This document shows positions 48,421 to 60,568 of a stretch of 64,000 nt of DNA, one piece after another. The position numbers were made by a program, and so were the translations under genes. Position 1 is the stretch's first letter; each line of letters opens with the position of its first letter. Source of the DNA: Homarus americanus (taxonomy: Eukaryota; Arthropoda; Malacostraca; Decapoda; Nephropidae); assembly GCF_018991925.1 (NCBI RefSeq), contig NW_024720711.1, forward strand, positions 6,196,528 to 6,260,527, given 5' to 3'. The notes beneath the pieces were generated by a model, which saw only the letters and a program-made list of their open reading frames with translations, searched no databases and had not been told where the DNA came from.

Positions 48421-48700
48421 TCCCCGCCAAAACATAAAACGTTCCCTTCAGAACGGAAACACTCCCTCCACAACGTAAACGTTTCCTCCAGAACTTAAAC
48501 GTTCCATCCAAAACTCAAACGTTCCCTCCAGATTATAAACGTTCCCTCCAGATTATAAACGTTCCCTCCAGAACGTAAACGTTCCCTTCAGAACATAAAC
48601 GTTCCCTTCAGAACATAAATGTTCCCTTCAGAACATAAACGTTCCCTTCAAAACATAAACGTTCCCTCCAGCTCATAAACGTTCCCTCCAGAACACAGTA
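48421..48700. repeat. 20-bp tandem repeat, about 14 units
   Basis: Units of 20 bp with the form ACGTTCCCTTCAGAACATAA. Variants CTCCA/TTCCA and GATTAT/GAACAT mark neighbouring units. The 5' end decays into related CCCCTTAAAAATATTATGTC-type sequence. Confidence 0.93.
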
Positions 48701-48965
48701 TACTTCCACACCCCCGGACTTGGTCCCGCGAGAAAAGCTCAAGCTCTCGCCATCGCTCTTGGTAAACTAAGCTACTTCACTTACGTTGCGTGGACGGTGA
48801 GCCAAGTCACCTTTGTCAGGCCCTCAGCTAGCCAGTCTTAACATGCTCCAAAGGATCGATAAGGAGCCTAGCAATATTCAAAGCGGGGAAGACTGAGTAC
48901 TTATACCTGGTCGCCATTACTTTTATGATTTATTCATAAATACTAACACGAAATACGGTTCGACA
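48701..48965. other. Unique sequence
   Basis: No feature recognised. Confidence 0.4.
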
Positions 48966-49310
48966 AGAAGAGGAGGTGGAGGGTGTAAGTCAAAGGTGAA
49001 GGAAAATTATAATAAAGATGAGGATACTGATGGTGAGAGAACATAATGAGGAGGATTTGGATAATGAAGAGCAGCTGCAAGGAAGGGGACGAAAAGGATG
49101 AGACGTACAAGAGAAAGGAAGGCGAAGATATACTGTAGTAGATGATAATGGTGAAGAGGGGGAGGAGGGTATAAGAAGGACGACGAAGAGGAGGGCACAA
49201 GGAGGACGAGGGGGGGGAGGAGGAGGACGACGACGAGGAGGAGGGGGAGGACGACGACGAGGAGGGTGCAAGGAGGATGAGGACGAGGGGGGGCGACGAG
49301 AAGTAAGGGT
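48966..49310. repeat. Purine-rich low-complexity tract (GGA/GAC)
   Basis: GGA-, GAC- and GAGGGGG-rich sequence, densest at 49155-49290 with runs such as GACGACGACGAGGAGGAGG. The complementary strand gives Pro/Ser-rich frames of up to 123 codons, which are compositional artefacts. Confidence 0.85.
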
Positions 49311-49983
49311 ACAAATTAGAGTATTAAGAGGATGCTGTTAAAACAGCCATGCCATCAAAGACTCAAAACACCTACATTTTGTCGGTCCAGTGAGCATTAT
49401 CAAATACTGTAGCCCCCCACCCAAGTATAATTACGATTTATAGTTAGACAATAATTATGACACAAGGGCCCAAATAACAAGAGTCGTAGTGTTCATTTAG
49501 AATTTCATCCGACTCCTCCGTAATGATACTTTATGGAGTTAGCAAAGAAAGATCAGTAAGAATCCTATATCCTTCTGAAGCAGTGCCATCATCCTACAAC
49601 CTACACAATGATCTTTCACTTTTCCAAAGCTGAAAAGAGGGTCTTCAATAAAGCACGACCTTCTAATTCTGGTACAGATATCATCAAGGATATTAGTCAC
49701 TAATAACGAGCATAGAAATCAATATCATTTCAACATCTGTACCAATTCAAATGCGTTGAGGCGATACCTATCTCCCAATACACCTGAATTTCTAATTAAG
49801 TTCACAGGTTCAAGGTTGAAGTCACACTTATTTTGTAGGGTCACGGATACACTATTAACATCTCCTGTGTACACAAACAAACAAACAAAAACACACACAC
49901 ACACACACAAAAGAGAGGGAGAAATAAATAGAAAAATGTGCCAAATTTAAACCCCTTGAGCACAGTGCCAGCGTTCAGGTGTA
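49311..49983. other. Unique sequence with short (CA)n
   Basis: Short CA run at 49889-49909. Nothing else recognised. Confidence 0.4.
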
Positions 49984-50143
49984 CAATGAACAACAAAAGT
50001 CGTGTCGTGAAATTTGGTGAAAACATATGTCGAAGGGCTAAACTTTTGGTGCGCTCTGCCTTGTGGTAGGAGGCTCTCATAATGTTTCACGATTTATATT
50101 TAATCTTCGGACAAAATCACGACACGACTTTTCTCTTTGATTG
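49984..50143. mobile_element. Short TIR element (MITE-A), copy 2, reverse orientation
   Basis: 160 bp, the reverse complement of the element at 8924-9083 with a small number of differences. The arms are 49984-50007 (starting CAATGAACAACAAAAG) and 50120-50143 (ending CTCTTTGATTG). They are no longer perfectly complementary (GAACAA against the original AAAGAC). TA precedes the left end but the right side reads TG, so one target-site copy may have mutated. The shared interior confirms a mobile family. Confidence 0.88.
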
Positions 50144-51102
50144 TGCGCTGAATTACAAAGTGTGTGATCAAACTGCTGCGTCAACTTGCAATGCTAAATA
50201 CAAATAGAAGACAAAAAGAATGATCATCAGGTACAATTGCAACATTAAGTGTGCCAACGTAGAGACGCTGCCAGAATCAATTATAACAACATAATGCTGC
50301 AACAACATGCATTATGAAATGCAAGACACTGTTCTCACTTAAGAAGAATGGGTTAATGACTTTTTGTTTGCGTATATATTTCTGTCGTATCAGAATACAT
50401 AAGACTTTCGTTGCCCCTACGTTTATGAATACCAAAACCAGTAATATCAACAAAATGTGTTTCTCCTAACTTGTATAATGAGAAGGTCGTCTCACACCGA
50501 CAGCTACGCTAACTACGCTACACACGTGTGCTACGTGTCCTTGAATTAATGCAATGAGTGGTTTTTGAATTAGGTAACTCACCGGCATCGAAGCTACGTA
50601 TTTACGATACGCGGCTAGGCCATAGGCTATATACTGTAGCTTTAGATTGCCTGGCCAGCGATTTTCCACAGCATGAGCTGTTGGTCGGTCGTCTCATTCT
50701 CACACTCTCTCTCAAGTTTGTTTTGATTTCATATTGTGCACCAGTGAAGACTCTGGACTATGGAGGAACTGACTGAAGGAGTCAGAAAACATCCATGCCT
50801 ATATGGCATACAATTATGTTTGGAAGAGTACAAGGATCTACTGTACAAAGAAAGGACAGCAGATGGGACAAACTGAAGGAAGAATGTGAGCATTTTAGGG
50901 CATTTACAATAGTTTTTGTTCTTATGTAAACATTATAATGAAGTACTGGTATTGTCTCTCCTATACATGAAAAGTTAATAACTAGCTACTATGAATAATT
51001 TAATTCCTTATTAACATATCAGATCTCGTTGACCTACCGATAATGATGAAGCCAAACTTTATAGAAAGAAGAAAAAAGCCTGAGTAAGTGTTATCTTTTA
51101 GA
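50144..51102. other. Unique intergenic sequence
   Basis: Frames of 67-72 codons at 50466-50776 overlap each other on both strands and show no domain. Confidence 0.4.
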
Positions 51103-51122
51103 TTGCCCCCGAGGGGGCTAGT
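51103..51122. repeat. GC-rich hairpin at the LINE 3' boundary
   Basis: TTGCCCCCGAGGGGGCTAG forms a GCCCCC/GGGGGC stem with a 2-base loop, just past the point where the LINE tail stops matching the SINE copy. It is probably in the flank. Confidence 0.6.
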
Positions 51123-51274
51123 TTATTGGGCACCCCCTTACATCCTGTGCAAGGTGAAGCACAGAAGCGTTTGCAACGCCCATCTCGGAAGCATGCGTAG
51201 TTCATGCTTGTCTTTATGACTCATGCATTAAGGGCGTAAAAGCCTGAAGGGTCATGGGTTTTGTCAGCAAGTTA
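51122..51274 (-). repeat. LINE 3' UTR tail shared with a SINE
   Basis: About 150 bp from TAACTTGC (51267-51274 on the plus strand as GCAAGTTA) to CCCAATAAA. They align with 3091-3273 over blocks such as GCTTCACCTTGCACAGGATG and CATGAACT...GCATGCTTCC. Differences are scattered substitutions and a duplicated segment in the SINE copy. Confidence 0.82.
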
Positions 51275-51321
51275 CATAAAGTGACAGAATGATGAGTGTG
51301 GGGGAAAATTCCCGGTACAAT

Positions 51322-51545
51322 TTATTTGTTTATGGCAAAGTGTAGCAGGTCCCTAATAATAATATCAAGTGCCAGGCCTGTCACTAGGAGGAAGGATATC
51401 TGGTCAGGGAGGGAAGTGGTGTTGGTAACGGCTGGGAACCTGTAGGAGGAGGTCATAGAGCAAGTGAGGATATAGTGAGAGAGGGTGAGAGAGTCGGGTT
51501 GACCACAAAGTTTACAAAGAGTGCGGCTAGGCTCAGGGTTACCAA
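51322..51545 (-). pseudogene. LINE ORF2 C-terminal cysteine/histidine domain
   Basis: Minus-strand frame beginning Asn-Pro-Glu-Pro-Ser-Arg-Thr-Leu, then Cys-Lys-Leu-Cys-Gly, about ten residues, Ser-His-Tyr-Ile-Leu-Thr-Cys, and a hydrophobic tail to the TAA at 51322-51324. The CxxC...HxxxxC layout followed by an Arg is the usual C-terminal finger of endonuclease-bearing LINE ORF2 proteins, thought to bind nucleic acid. A TAG interrupts the frame just upstream (about 51550), and the preceding endonuclease fragment is in another frame. Confidence 0.75.
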
Positions 51546-51559
51546 TGTACTAGGCGTGA

Positions 51560-51720
51560 CAAAGTACAGTGGGGTGGAGGTGATATGGTGTGGTGGGACA
51601 GGTACAGTAGGGGTGGAGGGAGGCACATAGGCATTGACAATGTTGAGGGACATACCTTTTAGTGTGATTGTGATGGCGTGTGCGTCGACATGCCGGTGGG
51701 GTACGGGTAGCCGGGGGTGG
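51560..51720 (-). pseudogene. Fragment of LINE ORF2 endonuclease
   Basis: Minus-strand frame with Ala-Ile-Thr-Ile-Thr-Leu-Lys-Gly, then Leu-Asn-Ile-Val-Asn-Ala-Tyr-Val-Pro-Pro-Ser. This is the beta-strand pattern (a hydrophobic strand followed by N-x-Y-x-P-P) found in the middle of the apurinic-type endonuclease of non-LTR retrotransposons. The N-terminal Asn/Trp-Asn block and the later catalytic Asp/His blocks are not found nearby. A deletion therefore joins this piece to the ORF2 C-terminus. Confidence 0.6.
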
Positions 51721-51729
51721 TGTCCTCAG

Positions 51730-53257
51730 GTCCAATAGGTAGCCCTGGTGGAGACAGCACAGACACAGTAGCGGGCGCGGCTTGCGGTGGGTGGACAGGT
51801 TAAGGCACCAAGTGTCGTGAAGATGAGGCAGGACTTTGCTCGAGGGCAGCAGGACACACCAGGGCAGGCCCGGTAGGCACTACACCAGTAGTGAAGGCCG
51901 CCGGCGGTGGAGTAGGCCGTGAGCAGGGGGTGCTCACAGGGGGACTACCAGCTTGTGTCAAACCAAAAGAGAGGGGTGACTGGGTGGCAACAGAGGGCAA
52001 GAGTAGGTTGGGGATGGTGGTACAGTGTAAGGAAGAGTTTTTCAATACGGTTGGTAAATTCTTTGAAGAGGGATATGATCTGTGTCGTGTCATGTCACCG
52101 GAGGGGGGTTGTGGGGGGCACCAGTGGGAGCAGAAGGCCTGACAGCATCAGTGTGGAGACGGGGAGGAGGCCCAGTAATAGTTGAGTTAGGAGACGGCCG
52201 GGATTGCTGTGTTGCAGCCAGGAGAGGCCAGGCAGGGGTAGGTGTTGTTGAAGAGGGCGTTGCTGGAGACAGAGGGGACGCAGAGGGAGGCGGCGCGGTA
52301 GACTGAGGAGGGGGGGGGGGTTGTGGTAGCCGCGGCCTTTGGGGAGGCTTTTCCCCTGGGACAGACGGGCGATTGGGGCATTGCCTTGAGGCAGAATTTG
52401 CGCCGGCCGCCACAGTTACAATACCTGGGATCAACTACATAGCCCACACCACCCCTATTACGGTGGTCTTTGATTTTCTGGACACAGGCGGAGGAGTTAT
52501 TGTTACGTGAGCAGAAGCGTCGGCAGCAGGCAGTGAAGGTATGGCCCCAATGAGAACAGATGACACAAAAAGCAGGCCCAGGGTGATAGGGTTCTGCCTA
52601 AAGTGGAGGGAGGATTGGGTTGGCCTCCACAGTGGTTGGGCATTCCCTTCCCTTCCACTCGACAATGACAGAAGCTTGTGGGGTGTTCCCCCGGTAATGT
52701 CGACGTATACTAGAATTAAAGTCACGTGCATCTTCGATGTCAGCGTATAGGGGGAATTGTTTCACTAGGATGTGGCAACATTCATCAGCGTCTACTGGGG
52801 CACCAGGACAACCCCGTCAAAGCCAACGGTACTAAGTGTTTCATAGACCTCCGGTTTTTACTTTGTCGGAATTGAATGTTGAGACCGTGTTGTCTGCAGT
52901 ACTTCATCATCCAATTAAACCGTCCCTCTACGGTTTTCAGTGAGTCCTTGGGGAAGTGCACATTCAGTTTACTTGGCTGGTTGGCAGAGGGCAGGGTGAT
53001 AGGGTCCGTGGCATTGGTGTTTCCACTCGGCTAGTGTTTCTCATAGAAACATTACCGTCACTCTCATAATCACTGGGGTCTGACTCTTGAAGGGTGTTGG
53101 ATTTAGTATGACCAAGAGAGTTGGCGATGGCATCCGTATCAGAGATGTCTGCGTCCATGAGAGAGCCTCTTCTGGGACGTTTATGTCGACCTCCCATGCT
53201 GGCAAAAACTTGCCGGATGAGGGGACCTTTGTGGGACGATCGGGAAGTCAAGAGCAC
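51730..53257 (-). pseudogene. LINE ORF1 (Gag-like protein with CCHC zinc knuckle), broken
   Basis: Minus strand. The N-terminal part (53257 to about 53010) is basic, with Arg-Arg-Gly-Ser and acidic Asp/Ser stretches. A middle domain of roughly 130 residues (52990-52600) has the feel of the RRM-like pre-knuckle region of LINE Gag proteins. It needs frame changes near 53000, 52858 and 52800 and has a TAG at 52598-52600. Next comes a clear retroviral-type knuckle at 52526-52567: Cys-Val-Ile-Cys-Ser-His-Trp-Gly-His-Thr-Phe-Thr-Ala-Cys, that is C-x2-C-x3-G-H-x4-C. Further cysteines follow (to about 52390), then a long Pro/Ser/Thr-rich C-terminus spread over two frames down to about 51730. Its role would be RNA binding in the retrotransposon particle. 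It is not functional as it stands. Confidence 0.8.
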
Positions 53258-53330
53258 CTATGGGCTAGCGTGAGACAACATAGGTCATAGCGTCCGTGGG
53301 TTACAGTGTGAGACGACCTTAATAGTGTTT

Positions 53331-53900
53331 AGTAACGTGTCCTTATCTTATCCACCTTTACAATCTGTCAACAATCAGATAATACCTAGTATTATGCACC
53401 AGCGTAAAAACTGCCATTTATCCGTTAGTGATTAAGTGTGCTTAGTCGATGAAAATTAATCCATCTATGAGCGAGTCGAACCGTGAGTCACACATACACG
53501 AGCTCCTAGGGCAGCAGCTACAAATATTTCAGATGTCTTACTCATACCGGGAGACACACCTGTTCATACTAACACAAATATATTAAGGAATAAATCATTA
53601 ATTTCATGAAATATACCAATTTCCAGTATATACGGTATAGCCTCTACTCCTCCACCTACATAATCCTATCATCCTCCACTTCATTAATCTTCTTCAACCC
53701 CTTAAAAAACACCCACTGACATCCTAGGGTAGCAACAAATTTGATTTCAGCTGGGTGAGCACATCTATTCCTTATATGTCGACAATTTCAGAGGAAATTC
53801 AAGTGTGAAATCTCATAAAATCCCATCAACGCTTCCTAATCGACATGAACTACAAACTTAACTATTTGGCGTCTTTTAAAATAAAACAATAAATAAAGAT
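53331..53900. other. Unique intergenic sequence
   Basis: May include 5' UTR of the LINE in the first 100 bp or so; nothing else recognised. Confidence 0.35.
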
Positions 53901-53907
53901 TATTTTT

Positions 53908-54016
53908 TAAGGGAGGGGGATTGAGGGAGGAAGGTTAGGGGAGGAGGGTCAGGGGAGGAGGGTCAGGGGAGAGGGTTGAGGGAGAGGGATTGAGGGAGGA
54001 GGGTTAAGGAAGGGGA
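53908..54016. repeat. G-rich 16/17-bp tandem repeat
   Basis: About six units of the form GAGGAGGGTCAGGGGA or GAGGGATTGAGGGAG. There is strong G-run content on the plus strand, with G-quadruplex potential. Confidence 0.85.
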
Positions 54017-54423
54017 CACTTTTGGCTTTATCTGTATTGCCTTGTCAAGAAAGTCCAAATAATGTCTTTGTGAAGGCTGGAACTTAACCTGACAGTTCAA
54101 AAGGGCGAGATTGTTATACAGCAGTCTGCTATACAACGATGAACTAAATGCAAACAATATGTATTGTAATTTTGATTAGCATGGGGGGGGGGGTTATGTC
54201 ACAAATACAATGTGATATCGGCACTTTCGCCCTCTCAAGAGTACAGACAACATCGTCAAACACCCAAATGACATCTAACCCAAAAACCTTCCAAAGTCTG
54301 GCCAATCCAAACCAAACACGCAAGAGAATCCTTATTTGAACATTTGAAGGAGACAACTCAAACTTAAGACCTTAATGAATAAGGGGCTACGTAAAGGATG
54401 GTCAAGGTTTGCACAAAATCGAA

Positions 54424-54426
<3 letters not shown>
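54017..54426. other. Unique sequence
   Basis: A G run at 54183-54193 is the only feature; no gene recognised. Confidence 0.4.

Positions 54427-54474
<48 letters not shown>
54427..54474. repeat. (GT)n microsatellite
   Basis: Uninterrupted GT run of about 24 units. Confidence 0.97.
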
Positions 54475-54477
<3 letters not shown>

Positions 54478-56148
54478 CGCGAGGGTGTAGGAGACGTTTA
54501 CAGGCGTTAATTATTTTACATTCGTTATTTGTCTCTTCTATGCATATAAAGTTCAAATCAATAGTCGCATCGCGAGAGCGTTGAGGCCCTTACTAAAACC
54601 CCTTTTCGTGACTCCCTAACCTTTGACCTATCGCGAACAAAAGCAAGTTTCCAGGAATGACAGAGCAATTTTCATTGCAACAGCGAAAAAAAATAGGTAC
54701 CACACAAACCCAAGAAGCCGTTCCTTGACATGTGACTAAAGGGCATCTGTCAACCATGCTCTGCTTAACCCCATAACCTTACCCTTGGAATGTTAGCACA
54801 GATCTGGCTGGATGACGTTATCTGCTGTCATCTTGAGAGGCGTTGCAAGTCCTTGATTTATTTTTAAAAACATGACGTCAGGCGCTCGAGTCATTGAAAG
54901 CCTGGCTGATGAACGTTCACTCACCCCAAGGTCCCAAGGATTACACTTTGAAAACCACCATACGCCATCAAGGTGAGATCCTCTGTACGAAAGTCAGAAT
55001 GTAATCAGAACCAGACAGCACCAGCATAACCGGACGAGTGATATATACTCCTCTGGCCTTGACCCCTGACCATTCTCCACAAAAGACAATACATTCCAGG
55101 GGATGATCCTATTAAAAAACTAAATCTGATAAAGCAATACTGTGCTGTAATAATCTAAAGTTAGAGCGCCAGAAGGCAGACAAAAATACATAATCCTCTG
55201 GTCAGCAAAGTAACAACTGAGGGCATATTTAACCCGTAGAACCATCACCACGTCAAGAACATAAGTAACAAAAGTGTAAATACAGTAACCAATACTTCAA
55301 CTGGTTAAAAATGACGAACAAGTTTTACAGAGAGAAAGACAAAAATGAACAAGTCACGGTGTTCATGAGGGTAGTGTGTGAGTGTGTGTACATTGCGGCA
55401 AGTAGTCGACAACACACACCGGAGTTAAGGCTATACTAGTGGCCGGAACATTTGTCTCATGCCTCCAGAATTTCTAGAGTCAAACATCACTATAATGTTC
55501 TCTACATAGTTTTTGTTAATAATACTTTGCAGGTATTCGGTCTTTATCAGCTTCTCTCATCACACCATTTTAAAATATATGCAGCCTTTACTTTTTATGT
55601 TAATAACATTTTAAAGATATATACTCAGTTTATATTACGTATATTCTAGCTAATGCAGTTAACCCCCAATCTCTTCAGCTAGTTGGATATCATAAATATC
55701 TGGTGTAGGAACAAAATTACCTTAAACCCATAGAGTGTGATTATCACCTGTATATATGTTATGGAGATGGTGGTTAAATTATGGCGGTGGAGCTGAAGGT
55801 GACGGGGGATGGTGACCAATATGTTGGTGCCTCAGTGGGAGGAGGGCGTCATCACCCCAGAGGCAGAAGGGTCGATACCTGTACCGTAGCGTCATGACCA
55901 TCACGTTCAAGATTCTGGGAGACTCGCAAGATAATCTTCCGCCTCTCCCCCCCCCCTTACCTTAACTGGGGGCTACACGAGAGAAAGCCGCTACACACGG
56001 TAGAGTTTAAATGGAATTTCGACGCCATTTAATCCACCATTGTTGTAAGGCATTCAGTCGCGTTCTTCACGCGTTTATGTAAGGGAAAATTTAAGATAAG
56101 AACGTGTGAGACTCGGCGGTCAGGACATTACCGAGTCCCACTCCATAA
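54475..56148. other. Unique intergenic sequence
   Basis: About 1.7 kb without a recognisable gene, RNA or repeat. Confidence 0.4.
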
Positions 56149-56403
56149 ACTCCTGTCCTCTGCCCAGGTCATTACGGCCACGCACTGGGTCACGGGTTGC
56201 AGGGTCACCCCCAACCTAACCTAAACTAATTAAACTTAACCAAACCTAAAACCTAATTCACCCATCCAAGCCAGCATTAACCTAGCCAAAATCATAACCA
56301 AAAAATTAACCTAAGCGAGCCTAGCCTCACCTCACCCTTTAAACCCCTGCCTCCCGCCTACATCATTACGGCCATGCACTGGGTCACGACCTCGAGGCTC
56401 AAG
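56149..56403. repeat. Diverged direct repeat around a CTAACC-rich block
   Basis: GTCATTACGGCCACGCACTG then GGTCACG at about 56167 recurs as ATCATTACGGCCATGCACTG then GGTCACG at about 56361, some 195 bp apart. Between them lies CCAACCTAACCTAAACTAAT and similar sequence. This may be an old tandem duplication. Confidence 0.65.
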
Positions 56404-57647
56404 ACCTAAGCATACCAATCCCAAAACCGAACCTGAATACTGATTGGTTGACGGTATCCTAACATCACGAACATTGATTGGAGGATGACGACCAAGTATC
56501 TAGGAGAACAGCAACTCTCTAAAACACATTAATGAACTTACTAACTTCTTCGTGTACACTAAGTTTTACGTCGTCGGTCAGTTTTGTGGTTTTAATATTT
56601 TCGTAAACAGAGACGATTGCCCAAGCCTTTGATACATCAACTTCCCACTAACAGACTTAATATGATATTGAAATTTTATCGTGTAAACACATCACATTTC
56701 CCATTCAAGGGACCAAAGATTTTCCTGAAGGCATTTTTAGCTGCGGAGGGGGAGCGGCTTATTTCTTTCCTAGGTCGTTACAACCTAAACTGAATTAAAT
56801 TATTTTAAAGTTAGTAAAGTTTACCTGTGCCTCAGCTGTATGTACCTTTGTCGCTGTCACTCAATGATGAAGTAAATTAACTTGTACTCCTCTCTTAAGA
56901 TTCGACCAATAATATAATCAATGACGGCAAAACTATAAGGAGTGTGGTGTAGCATTATACTCAGCTCCTTGCGTAAAATGTAGGAATCAGTTACATATAC
57001 GTAGCTACTGTTAAGGAAATCCGTTAATAAACACACACTGTTAAACAAATAATAGGTAGCATTGACAGACAAACATTGGTGCGAGAAGTACTGAACACTG
57101 TGTGGATGACCTCGTAAAGACTCCACTACCCTGGGGCCCTTCCTTCCCGCTGAGGGTGTCACACTCGCGGAGTACGAGTATACCGATAAATACATCACTG
57201 TGTGTGTGGCAGACAAGGATACACAAGATTGTGGAGTCAGAGCTCCAAATTCTACTTACGTATACTGAAATGAAAGTTCCATAACTGAAACTTGAGTCCA
57301 CTACAGAACTTGGATTCCAACTGTATTCTTACACATAAAACTGTTGTGTTAGACTTGGTTCCTCACTGTACACAATAACAGGCTTCATACTGTGCTCCTC
57401 CACTCCTACATCTCCGCTACTTACACTACACAACTCTCAACCACTCCCGAGAAATAGAAAACAGAGAATTTACGCATCAGAAAAGTTCCATCAGCAAAGA
57501 TAAAACAAGCGACCAATACTCATCTCTCAAAGAAAAGATTAGAAGAGCTAAGAGGAGACTCTCAGGAAAATTAATCCTGTCTTAAATATCAAACAACTGA
57601 CTCCCGACCTTTAAACTTTAGAAGTCGAATCATGAATATTTTTTTGT

Positions 57648-57648
<1 letters not shown>
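56404..57648. other. Unique intergenic sequence
   Basis: Frames of 60-119 codons on both strands over 56857-57301 overlap each other and show no domain. Confidence 0.4.

Positions 57649-57696
<48 letters not shown>
57649..57696. repeat. (GT)n microsatellite
   Basis: Uninterrupted GT run of about 24 units. Confidence 0.97.
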
Positions 57697-57698
<2 letters not shown>

Positions 57699-60568
57699 TA
57701 GATATTGATTCTGGATACATGCGGGTTAAGAGCTTTTTACCAATTTTTCTAAGACACGACCGTAAAATAAGTTTGTTAAGGAAGAAAATACAACGGAACT
57801 ACAGTAATTTGTGGTATCCCTCAGGTTGATTACTGGTATAAGCTGTCATATAGGTCAAAGAGTTAAAGTCCGATGATTATAGATATATCTGTAAGGTATC
57901 ACACATACCAAAAAGTATATTGTATATTGTAAGAATTAAGGCAGCATATCTATCATACACAGAAATATACGAATACAAACATAGATCCAACCCAAATGAT
58001 TCGCCTCGCATAATACCGCTTACAAAATGTCGTACAATACATGGTCCAAGAATTGAAATTAACAAATAAATATTTATTAATCTTAGCTGGTTATTCTTTA
58101 CTTGTGTTTCTCATTGTGTTGCAACAGTTCCACATTCTTCTTACCCTAAGCCCGGTGTATCCAAACATTTAAACTACACAAGAGACTGACTTCAAAATCT
58201 TATCACTCGCACTCTCTCTCCACCGCCTAATTCTCAACCTTCTATTTATCTTTCAAACCTTTATATATTTTCTCACCACCATCAAGTCTTCCTTTAGTGC
58301 ATCAGCCTTAGTACTAGACACCAAAGGGAAGGCCACTCCTGTTGTCAGGTCTTGTCCGTCTACACCCCACCCCGTCCCGCCAATATTATGACCAAAGTAT
58401 ACATCGTGTATACGACGCGTCACTAAACACCCGTCACACCACCGTACACAATGGCGGTAGCTAATATGCCAACATCAACAAATCCATGTAGGTACTCGCC
58501 ATCTTATGCACACTCTTAACAGCTCCATTTAATCATTAGTCCATCCACTTTTTTTACAATAAAATGTTCTTGATTTCACATTCATTTAGGTTGAATCTAT
58601 TGTCTAAGTGCATATAAAACTTTGCATGACTATTTATAATCAAGTCGCATTATTCCCGCACTCACAGGCCCTCTACAACACCCCTTTTAAAGTAAACGAC
58701 ACGCACCAACCACACTAAACAAAAGGTGTCTCCCTAAATAAAATTAACCCGAGCTGGTAAGGTAAGGTTAGATAATTGATTGATTTGGATATACTGTAGT
58801 ACAACTGGCGTTACGGTAAGGAAGGTTGGGTTGGGTCCATACCTGAATATTAGATGCATGTACTGGCGGTCCTGTTTGTCTTACCCTGTTCAGCATATAT
58901 ACTATGTTTTGGCCAAGGAGAAAAGGGTCTGATGTGGACAACGACTGACTACGGGTAAGGATAAAGAGAACCTATAGTGGGAGGCATTAAGGACTGGTAT
59001 TACCTATCGTGTGGGTATCTATACTACCCGGTCATTATTCACGCCGTTGACAGTCGAGGAGTTTAACCGTGTCCGTTCCTCTAAGGACCATTATGAACAA
59101 AAATACACAACACATTGAGGGTCCACAAGACAGGCCTGTCTTGTTGTACTGAGTATTTCCTGAGTTGCCAGCAAAGAAGACCTTGTGGTAGCTACAGGTG
59201 GTGAGTTACCCCGGTTCTCTGGGGGATGGGGGGCATCAGATGCAAAAATAATCACATTTATGCACCTCGACGCCGCCGTGAGTCTGCTACTTTTACGGAG
59301 TACCAAAGAATTACCAAGAGCGAAGACATGGTTAGGAGGAACCCAGTAAAGAATCCCGGTGTACAACCCTGTGATCTAGTACAGTGAAGTGAGCTTTGAC
59401 CAAGAGCGTAGTACAACGCAAGAAAAACAATTTAACAAAAAAATAGTGGACTACAAGCGGTAAAACGAACCAGTCAAAAGACCACCAGCGAGACGCCAGT
59501 AGAGACGCGGTGGGCTGGTGATCCGTATAGGAAAACCCGGTGCACGAGGCATCATGAAGTTATATTACCAACAGTGAGAACACACGATACTAAAGTAAAT
59601 GAACAAGTTACCGGTAATCAAGGCGCCAACTGGAACCTACAGTAGGTGAGAAATGGACAGGTACATTGAGGAAGGAGGCAGGGCAAGTTGAAGGTGGTGG
59701 ACAGGTACCGCAACGGAGAAGGACAGGCGGGGGAGAGATACAACAAGGAAGGAGGACGGATAATGAGACAGTATAAACAGATGTAGTAAGAATGGCAGCT
59801 AACAGATACGGCGGAACACTAGTAATAACACAGAGTAATTCTCTCCTGGCCTTTCCCCCCTCCCACGTTCTGGAGCCAATCTAGCTCACGTCACCTTTGC
59901 CCTTATAACAGAGTTAGCGGCGTATTAAGCCCCTCGCCGATTCAAAATCATAGTTTATAATTGGCAAATGAATAACTAACTTTAGGGCAGCGGCGGGGAC
60001 TGGCTGGGTAGGGTGCTCGGGCAATAGGGGAGGGGTATGAGGAGTGGGGACAGGGAGGAAAACCCGTGATATACCTTCCGCTTGTACCTTTAATAAACAG
60101 ATATAACGAGCTACTCCTCTGCCCGACACAGCTAATGATTCAGCAACTCCCTGGGACTTTTTTCTTGACTTTAATATAATGATATAAGGAACTCAACACA
60201 GCAAGCTAATAATTCAGAGAAGCTTCTTAAGAGACTATTTTACCCTTTAATATACAATAATAACATGTTACAACTCTACCCAAAACAGCCAATGATTTAG
60301 TCTCTCTTTCCTGTAGCTTCAATAACCAACCTAACAGCTACCGTTTAATCAGTTTAAGTACCCTGTTATCCTCGTATTATCTGGTTTAACCTCACCAAAC
60401 CACCTTTATGAAACTCTCACTACAGCGAAATTACCAAGCCTATGTCTTGTACTGTACCTTAAATGCAAGTACTGATATTTATAATTAAACAAAAAAACAA
60501 ATACGAATATGTAAATACCCATAACTGTCCTTAAAATACGAATGTTCCGAATCATGTTTGGGCAGTGA

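Larger units (their letters stand above)
51104..53330 (-). mobile_element. Decayed, internally deleted non-LTR retrotransposon (LINE)
   Basis: Minus-strand element, read from about 53.3 kb down to 51.12 kb. In order it shows a Gag-like ORF1 with a zinc knuckle, a proline-rich ORF1 C-terminus, a fragment of the ORF2 endonuclease, the cysteine/histidine C-terminus of ORF2, a stop at 51322-51324 and a short 3' UTR ending CCCAATAAA at about 51122. The reverse transcriptase and most of the endonuclease are missing, so it cannot move by itself. Several frameshifts and stops show age. ORF2 with an N-terminal endonuclease and C-terminal CCHC is typical of the Jockey/CR1 group; the exact clade is not assigned. 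The 5' end is not sharp. Confidence 0.82.

Noticed and set aside
51891..52306. Plus-strand Gly-rich frames over the LINE
   Set aside because: Antisense of the proline-rich Gag C-terminus; the minus strand carries the recognisable motifs.
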